Assembly (NCBI RefSeq): GCF_009900715.1
Contig: NZ_JAAAJC010000001.1
Span: 297,206-361,205 of the forward strand
Direction: 5' to 3'
DNA: 64,000 nt
Source of the DNA: Halococcus salsus
Lineage (GTDB): Archaea > Halobacteriota > Halobacteria > Halobacteriales > Halococcaceae
In this document: positions 34,872-43,419 of the stretch, in pieces
Position numbering within the stretch: the stretch's first letter is position 1
Layout of the letters: each line of letters starts with the position of its first letter
Program-made: the position numbers and the translations under genes
Notes under the pieces: model-generated
What the model saw: the letters and a program-made list of their open reading frames with translations, nothing else
What the model was told of the DNA's origin: nothing
Database searches by the model: none

Positions 34872-35441
34872 ATGTCCGCTCAGGACCCAAAGGAAACCAT
34901 CAACATCGAGAACGTCGTGGCGTCGACGGGTATCGGGCAGGAACTCGACCTCCAGAGCGTAGCGATGGACCTCGAAGGTGCGGACTACGACCCCGAGCAG
35001 TTCCCGGGGCTGGTCTACCGAACCCAGAACCCGAAGTCCGCGGCCCTGATCTTCCGGTCGGGGAAGATCGTCTGTACCGGCGCGAAGAGCACCGCCGACG
35101 TCCACGAGAGCCTCGAGATCGTCTTCGACAAGCTCCGGGACCTCGAGATCAAGGTCGAGGACGAACCCGAGATCGTCGTCCAGAACATCGTCACGAGCGC
35201 CGACCTCCAGAAGACCCTGAACCTCAACGCGATCGCCATCGGGCTGGGGCTCGAGAACATCGAGTACGAGCCCGAACAGTTCCCGGGGCTGGTCTACCGG
35301 CTCGACGACCCCGAGGTCGTCGCGCTGCTGTTCGGCTCGGGCAAGCTCGTCATCACCGGCGGCAAGGAGCCCGCCGACGCCGAACACGCCGTCGACAAGA
35401 TCACCGACCGGCTCGACGACCTCGGGCTCCTCGACGGCTGA
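34872..35441 (+). CDS. tbp: TATA-box binding protein
   Basis: Saddle-shaped transcription factor that binds the TATA element and recruits TFB. The 189-residue protein is made of two direct repeats: the first with NIENVVASTGIGQELDL and FPGLVYRTQNPKSAALIF, the second with IQNIVTSADLQKTLNL-like and FPGLVYRLDDPEVVALLF. The short acidic C-terminus ends LDDLGLLDG. Haloarchaea often have several tbp copies; this single-copy-looking, highly conserved form is probably the main one (TbpE-like), an inference. Confidence 0.95.
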   Translation: MSAQDPKETINIENVVASTGIGQELDLQSVAMDLEGADYDPEQFPGLVYRTQNPKSAALIFRSGKIVCTGAKSTADVHESLEIVFDKLRDLEIKVEDEPEIVVQNIVTSADLQKTLNLNAIAIGLGLENIEYEPEQFPGLVYRLDDPEVVALLFGSGKLVITGGKEPADAEHAVDKITDRLDDLGLLDG

Positions 35442-35527
35442 CGTTTCGGCCTCTCCCACTTCAGGACGTGACCGAACCATGAACCGCGAGGGAATCCCGT
35501 GACGAACCCGAGAGGACGATACAGGCG

Positions 35528-35902
35528 ATGATCGAGAACGGCCTCGTGCAGACCGCCCCGACCACCGGCGGCCTGCTCGCCTACCTCGGGACGTTCGTGC
35601 TCGCGGCGGCGGTCTACTCGCTCACCGCGCACATCGCTGCCCGGAACGTCCTCGGCGACGTGCCGGCCCGGCGAGCGCTGCTGGTCGGCCCCGGCCCCGC
35701 CGCGGTCTCGGTGCTCCTCCAGCAGTACGGCGTCCTCGCGTTCGTCGTCGCGCTCGCGCTGGATTTCGTGTTGATCCGGTACGTCTACCGCCTCCGCTTG
35801 CGGACCACGAGCCTCGTGGCGGTCATCCACCTCGTGGTGAGCGTCCTCGTTTTGTTCGTGGTGCTCAGCGCCTTCCGGCTCGTGGGCACCGCACCCGGAT
35901 AG
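35528..35902 (+). CDS. Four-helix membrane protein, function unknown
   Basis: 124 residues with four hydrophobic segments: about 17-37, 45-62, 64-84 and 94-118. Polar loops are short and Arg-rich on the inner side (YVYRLRLRTTSL). I recognise no functional motif. It lies between tbp and the convergent hisG, ending 1 bp from the hisG stop. Confidence 0.75.
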   Translation: MIENGLVQTAPTTGGLLAYLGTFVLAAAVYSLTAHIAARNVLGDVPARRALLVGPGPAAVSVLLQQYGVLAFVVALALDFVLIRYVYRLRLRTTSLVAVIHLVVSVLVLFVVLSAFRLVGTAPG

Positions 35903-35903
35903 C

Positions 35904-36749
35904 TCAGTCGACGAGGCGTTCGATCTCGGTCACCAGAATGTCGCTCGCGCCGCGCTCCTTCACGTCGGTTATCACCTCGAAGACGTCGCGTTCGTCGACC
36001 ACGGCGTGGACCGCGACCTGGTCGCCGCCCGCGATGTTCATCACCGTCGGCCCGCCGAGCCCCGGGATCACGTCCCGGATCGCGTCGAGTTCGTCCTCGG
36101 GGGCGTTCATCATCAGGTAGCGTTTGCCCTCGGCCGAGCGCACCGACGAGAGCGCGGTCTCGATCTCGGCGAGCTTCGGGTCGTCGGCGACGTCGGGGTG
36201 GACGAACAGCCGGGCGGAGCTCTGGAGGACCTCGTCGACGACCGCGAGCCCGTTGACCCGGAGGGTCGTCCCCGTCGAGGTGATGTCGATGATCGCGTCG
36301 GCCATCTCGACGTGGGGGGTGAGCTCGGTCGCGCCCGAGACCTCGACGACCTCGGGGTCGATCCCCTGCTCGGCGAAGTACTCCCGGGCGATGTGTGGGA
36401 ACTCGGTCGCGACGGTCCCGCCCGCGAGGTCCTCGACCGACGTGATCGAGCCGTTCTCCGGGGCGGCGAGCACCAGTCGGCAGTTCCCGAACCCGAGGTC
36501 GAGGCGCTCGTCGAGGTCGACGCCGGCCTCGCGGACCTGGTCGAGCCCCGTGACACCGGCGTCGGCCGCGCCGTCGGCGACGTACTCGGGGACGTCGGCC
36601 GCCCGGACGAACAGCACCGTGACCTCGGGGTCGACCGTCGAGGCGTAGAGCTGGCGCTCGGTGCCGTTTTCGAGGTGCAGACCCGCACGTTCGAGCAGAC
36701 CCACCGTCGGATCGTGGAGGCGGCCCTTGTTGGGCACGGCGAGGCGCAT
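35904..36749 (-). CDS. hisG: ATP phosphoribosyltransferase, long form
   Basis: First step of histidine synthesis, joining ATP and PRPP. The 281-residue enzyme opens [15 protein letters not shown], has the PRPP-binding [16 protein letters not shown] region near 165, and a C-terminal ACT-like regulatory domain (about 210-281) that gives histidine feedback, so it is the HisZ-independent long form. No other his gene is in the window, in keeping with scattered his genes in haloarchaea. Confidence 0.95.
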   Translation of the reverse strand: MRLAVPNKGRLHDPTVGLLERAGLHLENGTERQLYASTVDPEVTVLFVRAADVPEYVADGAADAGVTGLDQVREAGVDLDERLDLGFGNCRLVLAAPENGSITSVEDLAGGTVATEFPHIAREYFAEQGIDPEVVEVSGATELTPHVEMADAIIDITSTGTTLRVNGLAVVDEVLQSSARLFVHPDVADDPKLAEIETALSSVRSAEGKRYLMMNAPEDELDAIRDVIPGLGGPTVMNIAGGDQVAVHAVVDERDVFEVITDVKERGASDILVTEIERLVD

Positions 36750-36883
36750 ACCCGCTATCGAGTCCCCGCGGATGAACTGCCTTTCGTTACCCGCGCGACC
36801 GACCCGCCGGCTCGACCGGCCAGCGAACCGCCACCGGGGTCGGCGGTCAACAGCGTCATGACTGCGTAGCGCCACGATCCGGT

Positions 36884-38104
36884 ATGAACTGTGAGACCGA
36901 CGTCCTCGTCGTCGGTGGCGGTGCGACCGGGGTCGGCGTCGCGCGCGACCTCGCGATGCGGGACGTCGACGTCACGCTCTGTGAACGTGGCGGACTGGGG
37001 TCGGGAACGACGGGGCGCTCGCACGGCGTGCTCCACAGCGGCGCGCGCTACGCCGAGTCCGACGCCGAGGGCGCACGCGAGTGTATCGCGGAGAACCGGA
37101 TCGTAAAGCGGACCGCGGGCGCGTGCGTCCGGGATTCGGGTGGCTACTTCGTCGCGCTCGACGACGACGACCCCGACTACTTCGAGGCGAAGCTCGCGGG
37201 CTGTCGGGCGCAGGACATCCCCGCCGAGCCGATGTCGGGTGCGGCGGCGCGCGAGGCGGTGCCGGCGCTCGCCGACGACGTCGAACGGGTGATCGAGGTG
37301 CCCGACGCCGTGGTCTACCCCTCGCGGCTCGTCGCGGCCACGGCCGAGAGCGCCCGTCGCCACGGCGCGCGGGTCCTCCCCGACGCACCCGTGACGGACC
37401 TCCACACCGAGAACGGGCGGGTCGTCGGCGCGACGGTCGACCACGATGGCGGGAAGACCGTTCGGACGAACCACGTCGTCAACGCGGCGGGCGCGTGGGC
37501 GGGCGAGATCGCGGCGAAAGCCGGGGTCGAGGTGTCGATGCAGCCGACGAAGGGCGTGATGGTCGGGGTCGAGGGCGTCGAGGTGACCCCCGTCCTGAAT
37601 CGGTGTCGGTCGCCCGCCGACGGCGACCTCGTGGTCCCACACGACGACGAGGTGGTGCTCGGCACCACGAGCGTCGCGGTCGACGACCCGGACGAGTATT
37701 CGCGGGAGGACGAAGCGGTCGACCGGATGGTCGCCGAGTGCGCCGCGATGGTGCCCGCGCTCGAGAACCGGAACCCGGACAGAACCTACTGGGGCGTCAG
37801 ACCGCTCTACGCACCGGACGAGGACGAACGCGACGGTGCGCGGTCGATCTCGCGCGGCTTCTTCCTGCTCGACCACGCGGACGACGGCGTCGGGGGGTTC
37901 TCGAGCATCGTCGGCGGGAAGCTCACCACCCACCGTCGGATGGCCGAGGCGGTCGCCGACCACGTCTGCGACGCGCTCGGCGTCGACGGGACGTGTCGAA
38001 CCGCCGACGAACCGCTCCCCGGCCACGACGACCCCGCGGAACTCGACGACCTCGTCGACGCGTACGTGACCGACTCGCCCGCCGACAGCGACCTCAGGGA
38101 CTGA
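36884..38104 (+). CDS. GlpA-like FAD oxidoreductase lacking the C-terminal BFD domain
   Basis: 406 residues. The N-terminus has the FAD-binding [19 protein letters not shown] and [18 protein letters not shown], and the C-terminal part has [21 protein letters not shown], both characteristic of glycerol-3-phosphate dehydrogenase subunit A. Anaerobic GlpA proteins usually run well over 500 residues with a [2Fe-2S]-binding BFD domain; here the protein stops after a short tail [11 protein letters not shown]. No glpB, glpC, glpK or glpF is adjacent. It could still be a G3P dehydrogenase, a truncated duplicate, or an enzyme with another substrate. Confidence 0.75.
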   Translation: MNCETDVLVVGGGATGVGVARDLAMRDVDVTLCERGGLGSGTTGRSHGVLHSGARYAESDAEGARECIAENRIVKRTAGACVRDSGGYFVALDDDDPDYFEAKLAGCRAQDIPAEPMSGAAAREAVPALADDVERVIEVPDAVVYPSRLVAATAESARRHGARVLPDAPVTDLHTENGRVVGATVDHDGGKTVRTNHVVNAAGAWAGEIAAKAGVEVSMQPTKGVMVGVEGVEVTPVLNRCRSPADGDLVVPHDDEVVLGTTSVAVDDPDEYSREDEAVDRMVAECAAMVPALENRNPDRTYWGVRPLYAPDEDERDGARSISRGFFLLDHADDGVGGFSSIVGGKLTTHRRMAEAVADHVCDALGVDGTCRTADEPLPGHDDPAELDDLVDAYVTDSPADSDLRD

Positions 38105-38263
38105 CGACGGCGCGGGCTCGGGTTTGGGTGTCGAATCGCGTGTCGTCGACCACGGTTGCCGACGGATGGTGGTGACCCGCCGCCGGCAGGTAGTTTCGCC
38201 AGACGCTACCGACCACGTTATCGTCTCACGGCACGTCCTTCCCTTTGAGGGGTACGTTACCAA

Positions 38264-38473
38264 TTGTCAGATCCAAAACAACCGGATGGCCACGCGTTTC
38301 AACCGACCGACGAGGAGGAGGACGTCGAGACCGTTCGCCCGTCCGACGACCTCGGTGTCCTCGAGGACCGTCTCTCGCGCCGCGCGTGGAAACGGGCGTG
38401 TACGTCGTGTGAGACGCTCGTTCCGGTCGGCAACTACTGTATCGAATGCGGGGTTTCGCTGACCGAGGAGTAG
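38264..38473 (+). CDS. 69-residue zinc-ribbon protein with TTG start
   Basis: Two CxxC pairs, ACTSCETLV (about 46-49) and YCIECGVSL (about 58-61), form a zinc ribbon after a 40-residue acidic N-terminus. No ATG or GTG lies in frame before the conserved part; the TTG at 38264, giving MSDPKQPDGH, is the only sensible start and is rare in haloarchaea. Function unknown. Confidence 0.62.
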   Translation: MSDPKQPDGHAFQPTDEEEDVETVRPSDDLGVLEDRLSRRAWKRACTSCETLVPVGNYCIECGVSLTEE

Positions 38474-38566
38474 GACGGCACGAGTGTAGCCACAGCAGAT
38501 TGCGGCCGTCATCGAGAGCTCGCCCGGCTTCGACGGATTGAGGGTTCGGGCCGTCCCAGACCGGTC

Positions 38567-39856
38567 ATGACCACCCTCGAGATCGTCGGCGGTCAGGTGC
38601 TTCGCCCGGACATGACCGTCGAGCACGTGGACGTGCTCGCGGACCGGGAGACGGGCGAGATACGCGCGGTCGGCGACGTTCCCGCTGGCGACGAATCGCT
38701 GGACGCGAGCGGTGGGCTCGTCATTCCTGGACTGGTCAACGCCCACACCCACGTCGCGATGACGCTGTTGCGGGGCTACGCCGACGACGAACCGCTCGAA
38801 ACCTGGCTGCAGGAGGACGTTTGGCCGGTCGAGGCCACCCTCGAACCCACGGACGTCCGGGCCGGGGTCGAACTCGGGCTGGTCGAGATGATCGAGACCG
38901 GGACGACCGGCTTCTGCGATATGTACTTCGACGTCGCCGAGACCGTCGCCGCGGTCGAGGAAGCGGGCCTCCGCGCCCGCGTCGGCCACGGCATCGTCAC
39001 CGTCGGGAAGGACGGGGACGAGGCCCGGGCGGACTTCGAGGAGGGGCTGCGCGTTGCCCGCGAGTTCGACGGCGCGGCGGGTGGGAGGATTTCGACGGCG
39101 TTCATGCCCCACAGCCTCACCACCGTCGACGCCGACGAACTCGACGAGTTCGTGCCGGAGGCGCGCGAGGCGGGCGTTCCGGTCCACCTCCACGCCAACG
39201 AGACGACCGGCGAGGTCGAGCCCATCGTCGACGACCACGGAAAACGCCCGCTCGAATACGCCGTCGACCGTGGACTCCTCGAACCCGAGGACTTCGTCGC
39301 CCACGGCGTCCACGTCGACGAGCGCGAGGTCGACCTGCTCGCCGAGCGGGGTGCGGGCGTGGTCCACTGTCCGGCCTCGAACATGAAGCTCGCGAGCGGC
39401 ATCGCGCCGGTGCAGGACCTCCTCGATGCGGGTGTCATGGTCGGACTGGGGACCGACGGGGCGGCCTCGAACAATGACCTCGACATGTTCGACGAGCTCC
39501 GCGACGCCGCGATGGTCGGCAAACTCGGGGCCGGCGACGCGAGCGCGGTCGACGCCCCGAGCGCGGTCGGGATGGCGACGGCGGGGAGCGCCGCCGTCGC
39601 GGGCTTCGATTCCGGCCGGATCGAGGCGGGTGCGAACGCCGACCTCGCCGTCCTCGACCTCGACGCGACCCACCTCACGCCCCACCACGACCTCGTGAGC
39701 CACCTCGCCTACGCCGCGTCGGGGACCGACGTTCGACACACGGTCTGTGATGGCGAGGTCCTGATGCGCGACCGCGAGGTCCTGACGCTCGACGTGGACG
39801 AAGTCCGTGAAACGGCCGAGCGCCACGCCGCGGCCGTCGTCGAGCGCGCCGAGTAA
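38567..39856 (+). CDS. mtaD: 5'-deoxyadenosine/MTA/SAH deaminase, MtaD family
   Basis: Amidohydrolase of 429 residues that deaminates adenosyl by-products (methylthioadenosine, S-adenosylhomocysteine, 5'-deoxyadenosine). Metal ligands are seen in VNAHTHVAMTLLRGY (about 62), HLHANETTGE (about 206), AHGVHVDE (about 245) and GTDGAASNND (about 300). The symbol is by family; which adenosyl compound is preferred is not visible. The S-adenosylhomocysteinase gene is 3.6 kb downstream. Confidence 0.88.
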   Translation: MTTLEIVGGQVLRPDMTVEHVDVLADRETGEIRAVGDVPAGDESLDASGGLVIPGLVNAHTHVAMTLLRGYADDEPLETWLQEDVWPVEATLEPTDVRAGVELGLVEMIETGTTGFCDMYFDVAETVAAVEEAGLRARVGHGIVTVGKDGDEARADFEEGLRVAREFDGAAGGRISTAFMPHSLTTVDADELDEFVPEAREAGVPVHLHANETTGEVEPIVDDHGKRPLEYAVDRGLLEPEDFVAHGVHVDEREVDLLAERGAGVVHCPASNMKLASGIAPVQDLLDAGVMVGLGTDGAASNNDLDMFDELRDAAMVGKLGAGDASAVDAPSAVGMATAGSAAVAGFDSGRIEAGANADLAVLDLDATHLTPHHDLVSHLAYAASGTDVRHTVCDGEVLMRDREVLTLDVDEVRETAERHAAAVVERAE

Positions 39857-39861
39857 GGAAG

Positions 39862-41547
39862 TTACTCGCGGTCGCCGACGAGCCGCGCGCCGACCGCCGC
39901 GAGACCCGCGAGCGTGGCGACGACGCCGAACCCCGGTCCGTTCGAGCTGGTGGTCTCGTTACTGCCGCCACCCGTTGCGCTGGTCCCGGCGGTGCCCGCA
40001 TCGCTCGTGGCCCCGGATCCGCCGCCCGCTGCGGTCGTTCCACCCGCCGCACCGGCTCCGCCGGCCGCCGCACCCCCCGCCGTTCCGTTCGTCCCGGCCG
40101 CCATCCCCGTCGACGTCCCCGTCGTCCCGGCGTCCGTCCGGTTCGCGGACCCGCCGCTCGCCTCCGAGGCGGGGACGAGTCGGTGGACGCCGCCGCCGTC
40201 GTCGCCCCGGGTGAGGGCGTAGAGCTCGTCGTCGTTGTCCCGACCGATCGCGATGAGCGCGCCGTTCAGTTCGCCGTCGTCGGTCGTGGCGACGTCGAGC
40301 TTCGTGAACGACCAGAGGTCGTCGCCGTCGCTCGGCGTGGCGGCGAACAGCGCGCCGGCGTCGGAGCCGCCGAAGAGGTAGTCGCCGAAGACGTACTGAC
40401 CGGCGAGCGCGTCGACCGACCCGTCGTAGACGTAGCCGCCGATGACCGAGACTCCGATCGGCTGGCCGTCCCTGACGTGTGGGTACTCGATGACGGGGTC
40501 GATGAGCGGTTCACCGCCCCGGACCGAGTCCGGGGTCGAACTCGGGCAGCTGTCGCCGCTCGTGCCGTAACAGTGGGTGCCCTCCCTGACGTTCCAGCCG
40601 TAGTTCCCGCCGTTCTCGACGATATCGACCTCCTCGTACTCCGACTGGCCGACGTCGGCGACGTAGAGCTCGCCGTTCGAGAACCCCATTCGCCACGGGT
40701 TGCGAAAGCCCCAGGCGTAGTGTTCGTCGAGACCTTCCTGTCCAACGAGCGGGTTGTCCTCGGGGATGGCGTAGGGTTTGCCGTCCGATTCACCGTCGAC
40801 GTCGATCCGGAGGACGCTCCCCAGCAGGTTCTCGGTGACGTCCTGGCCGTTACCGCCCTCGTTCGCGTCGTACCAGTCCTCGGCGTGGCCGGTGCCGGTG
40901 TCGCCGCCCTTGCCGCCGTCACCGAGCGAGGCGTAGAGGTAGCCATCTGGACCGAACGCCACCGCACCGCCGTTGTGGTTGCTCTGGGGTTCGGGCTCGG
41001 AGATGAGCTGGCGTTCGGAGTCGGGGTCGCCGCTCGACCCGTCGTCGGTCGTCGTGAACTCGGAGAGCACCGCGTTGTGCGAGTAGGGGTCGGGCGTCTC
41101 CTCGGTCGGGGGTTCGCTGTAGCGGAGGTAGAACCGGCCGTTGTCCGTGAAGTCGGGGTGGAAGGCGAGCCCCAGCGCACCCTGTTCGCCCTCGACGGGG
41201 GTCATCCGGTCGGCGATGTCGATGAACGGCTCGTCCCGCCTGCCGTCGTCGTCGACCACGTAGACCTGGCCCGCGCGTTCGAGCACGAACCACCGGTCGT
41301 CGCCCGTCGGCGCGGCGAAGTCGATCGGCTCCTCGAACTCGTCGGTGACGGTTTCGAGGCCGACCGATGGACCGCCCGGTACCACCGCCTCCTGCTGTCG
41401 AGCGCGTGTCGCACGACCCGTGCCGACCCCGCCGAGACCACCGGTCACCCCGGCGAGCGTGCCGGCTGCGACGGTCCCGAGCAGGCGGCGGCGGGTCGGA
41501 GTCGGTTCGGAGGAGGAGGAGGTTTCGGGGCGGCTATCTGCGTTCAT
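39862..41547 (-). CDS. Secreted PQQ-type sugar dehydrogenase with PGF-CTERM anchor
   Basis: 561 residues. Tat signal RRRLLGTVAAG near residue 20; a six-bladed GDH/YliI-type propeller (about 55-440) with HPDFTDNGRFYLRYS, NHNGGAVAFGPDGYLY (Ca/PQQ region) and WGFRNPWRMGF; a Gly/Ala/Thr/Ser-rich linker (about 455-535); and a C-terminal NGPGFGVVATLAGLAAVGARL plus charged end, the PGF-CTERM signal processed by archaeosortase A. It should oxidise aldoses at the cell surface. Ends 5 bp from the convergent deaminase. Confidence 0.9.
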   Translation of the reverse strand: MNADSRPETSSSSEPTPTRRRLLGTVAAGTLAGVTGGLGGVGTGRATRARQQEAVVPGGPSVGLETVTDEFEEPIDFAAPTGDDRWFVLERAGQVYVVDDDGRRDEPFIDIADRMTPVEGEQGALGLAFHPDFTDNGRFYLRYSEPPTEETPDPYSHNAVLSEFTTTDDGSSGDPDSERQLISEPEPQSNHNGGAVAFGPDGYLYASLGDGGKGGDTGTGHAEDWYDANEGGNGQDVTENLLGSVLRIDVDGESDGKPYAIPEDNPLVGQEGLDEHYAWGFRNPWRMGFSNGELYVADVGQSEYEEVDIVENGGNYGWNVREGTHCYGTSGDSCPSSTPDSVRGGEPLIDPVIEYPHVRDGQPIGVSVIGGYVYDGSVDALAGQYVFGDYLFGGSDAGALFAATPSDGDDLWSFTKLDVATTDDGELNGALIAIGRDNDDELYALTRGDDGGGVHRLVPASEASGGSANRTDAGTTGTSTGMAAGTNGTAGGAAAGGAGAAGGTTAAGGGSGATSDAGTAGTSATGGGSNETTSSNGPGFGVVATLAGLAAVGARLVGDRE

Positions 41548-41635
41548 CGGGTGAGTGTCACGTTCGAGTCGCCGTCCGGGTAAAGGTCTACCGGCCCCGC
41601 GTGCCGCGGTTCGACCCCGGATCGCCGTTCGACGC

Positions 41636-42706
41636 TCAGCGGTCGCCGACCGACTCGCCCGGTTCGACCGTGTTCCAGGGCTCGCCGTTGACGGAGACCC
41701 GAAGCGTCGCGTTGCCGTCGTTGCTGAGATAATCGACCTCGCCCGTCGTCCGGTAGCTGTCGACGCCACCGTCACCGACGAAGCCGTTGACACCGTTGCT
41801 ATCGGCGATGGAACGGCTGTCCGGGCGGTCGGCCTCGGCGGGAACGTCGGCCTCGTTCCCCAGGGTCAGTCTCTCGGTCGCCGACAGCATGTACGTCGAC
41901 TCACCGCTCCCGACGGCCTCGACCCGGACGACGTTCTCAGTGTCGTTGGGCGGCGGGAGTGTCATCGGCGCGATCGTGTCACCCCTCAGTCCGTCGCCGG
42001 GTTCGAGCGTGTCGGTCCGCTCGCCGTCCTCGTAGACCGCCAGCGTCGCGTTGCCGTCGTTGACCATCACGCCCGGCGAGACGCTCGTGACGTAGCTGTC
42101 GACGCCGCCGTCACCGACGTAGCCCTGAATGTAGGTCTCGGTCTGGGAGATCGTCCGGTCCGGGTGGTCGGCACCCTCGCGGTCAGCCTCGGGCCCGAGT
42201 TCGATGCTTCCGGGGACGTAGATCCGGTAGTAGGACTCGCCGCTCCCGACCGCCCGTACGACCAGATATCGCTGGGAGTCGTCCAACCCGTCGGGCCGCT
42301 CGACGACCGACCCGGATCCGGTTCCCGTCGAGGTCGGCGTTGCGGTCGGCGTCGCGGTGTTCGTGGCGGTCGGCGTCGCAGTCGCGGTGCTGGTCGGTGT
42401 CGGAGTCGGCGTCGCTGTCGTCGTCGCGGTCGCTGTCGTGGTCGCGGTCGGCGTCCCGGTCGCCGTCGACGTTGCGGCGCGAGTCGTCGGAGTGGCCGCC
42501 ACGGTCGTCGTGGCCGCCGTCGTGGTCTCGACGGTCGTCTCGGTCGCGTTGTCGCTTCCCGCTGGGGCCCCACCAGCCGCCGTGCCTTCGATCGGCGTCG
42601 ACGTGGGTGCGGCGGTCTCTTCCCCACCGAGCCCGGCGAGTCCGGCACAACCCGACAACAGAACGGCCACGGCGATCACGACCGCGAGGATGGATTTCGA
42701 CGTCAT
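41636..42706 (-). CDS. Surface lipoprotein with Thr-rich stalk and tandem duplicated domain
   Basis: 356 residues. Signal with lipobox VLLSGCAGL (Cys20); a Thr/Ala/Pro stalk (about 30-130) likely O-glycosylated; then two related domains of about 90 residues each, the first around RAVGSGESYYRIYVPG to DSYVTSVSPGVMVNDGNATL, the second around EAVGSGESTYMLSATE to DSYRTTGEVDYLSNDGNATL. The shared YVGDGGVDSY and NDGNATL blocks show a duplication. I know no function. It is upstream of the sugar dehydrogenase on the same strand, 88 bp away. Confidence 0.85.
   Translation of the reverse strand: MTSKSILAVVIAVAVLLSGCAGLAGLGGEETAAPTSTPIEGTAAGGAPAGSDNATETTVETTTAATTTVAATPTTRAATSTATGTPTATTTATATTTATPTPTPTSTATATPTATNTATPTATPTSTGTGSGSVVERPDGLDDSQRYLVVRAVGSGESYYRIYVPGSIELGPEADREGADHPDRTISQTETYIQGYVGDGGVDSYVTSVSPGVMVNDGNATLAVYEDGERTDTLEPGDGLRGDTIAPMTLPPPNDTENVVRVEAVGSGESTYMLSATERLTLGNEADVPAEADRPDSRSIADSNGVNGFVGDGGVDSYRTTGEVDYLSNDGNATLRVSVNGEPWNTVEPGESVGDR
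42335..42600. repeat. Low-complexity tract encoding the Thr/Ala stalk
   Basis: Short near-repeats of the type GTCGCGGTCGGCGT over about 260 bp. The array lies within the lipoprotein gene and encodes TATPTAT-like residues; copy number could vary by slippage. Confidence 0.7.
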
Positions 42707-42922
42707 CTCGTCGTTAGCGTTCGGAAGCGGTTCGGGGACATATAAACTCCACCATTGTTGTGGCGGTAGGGTGTGTTCATCGGTAATACTGCGTTCGGAC
42801 CGCGTTGAGGGAATATTCTCCGGGATTGAGAGATGAATAAATCGCGTGCCAAGCCATTTGTCTCTGGGTGGTAATTAAGCGACCCGTCACTCAAGCATGG
42901 GTTTTAGGGAATCGGTTTGCTC
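42707..42922. other. AT-richer 216-bp intergenic stretch
   Basis: Base composition falls sharply compared with flanking genes. It contains ACATATAAAC at about 42739-42748, which could be a minus-strand or plus-strand TATA, and AATAAATC and AATTAAG words further on. I see no convincing gene. Confidence 0.5.
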
Positions 42923-43258
42923 TTAGCTACTGTTTGCTAGCTCTTGTGCTCGCTGTAGCCGCTCTCGTAGCTCTTTCTTCGGGTTTGCTGTCCGGTTGAT
43001 GTACCGTTGGAGTATCTTGACTTCGTCATCGTAGCGCTCTTCCTTCCGATAGACGATTCCGAGATGTTTGTAGTACCACGGCGGGAGCGTTTCATACTCG
43101 GTTTCTTTCTCGGCCTGTTCTATACACCATAGTAGTAGCTTTTCAGCCTCGTCATGACGCTTTTCACGCTTTAGTTGTTTCACTCTCTCAACAGCATCTG
43201 TATAGTGATCGAAGTCCGGTCTATCGCTTCGGAATAACTGTCTTATTCGTTTGAACAT
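42923..43258 (-). CDS. TPR-like small protein, probably acquired
   Basis: 111 residues, Lys-rich rather than acidic. The helical pairs DAVERVKQLKREKRHDEAEKLLLWCIEQ and WYYKHLGIVYRKEERYDDEVKILQRYI fit two tetratricopeptide-like repeats. AT-rich codon use differs strongly from neighbouring genes. Similar small TPR proteins occur near mobile or defence genes in haloarchaea, but none is adjacent here, so no role is assigned. Confidence 0.75.
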   Translation of the reverse strand: MFKRIRQLFRSDRPDFDHYTDAVERVKQLKREKRHDEAEKLLLWCIEQAEKETEYETLPPWYYKHLGIVYRKEERYDDEVKILQRYINRTANPKKELRERLQRAQELANSS

Positions 43259-43419
43259 GATTGAACTACCTCAATTATGTTTATCCACAGAAATATCTAC
43301 TGGTAAATAACCAAAACAGAGCTGTTCCATGGCCGGCGCTCCTTCTTTACCGTGCCTTCTCGGATGGCGGCCGCAAGGGCTTCGGTAGGGTTTTGAGCCC
43401 GCTGGCTCTCGATACGAGC

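Noticed and set aside
42335..42600. Regular short repeats that might suggest a CRISPR or minisatellite
   Set aside because: They are in-frame codons of a Thr/Ala stalk without unique spacers.
42703..42894. A 63-codon minus-strand frame in the AT-rich gap
   Set aside because: No coding character, runs into the lipoprotein start and has no recognisable feature.
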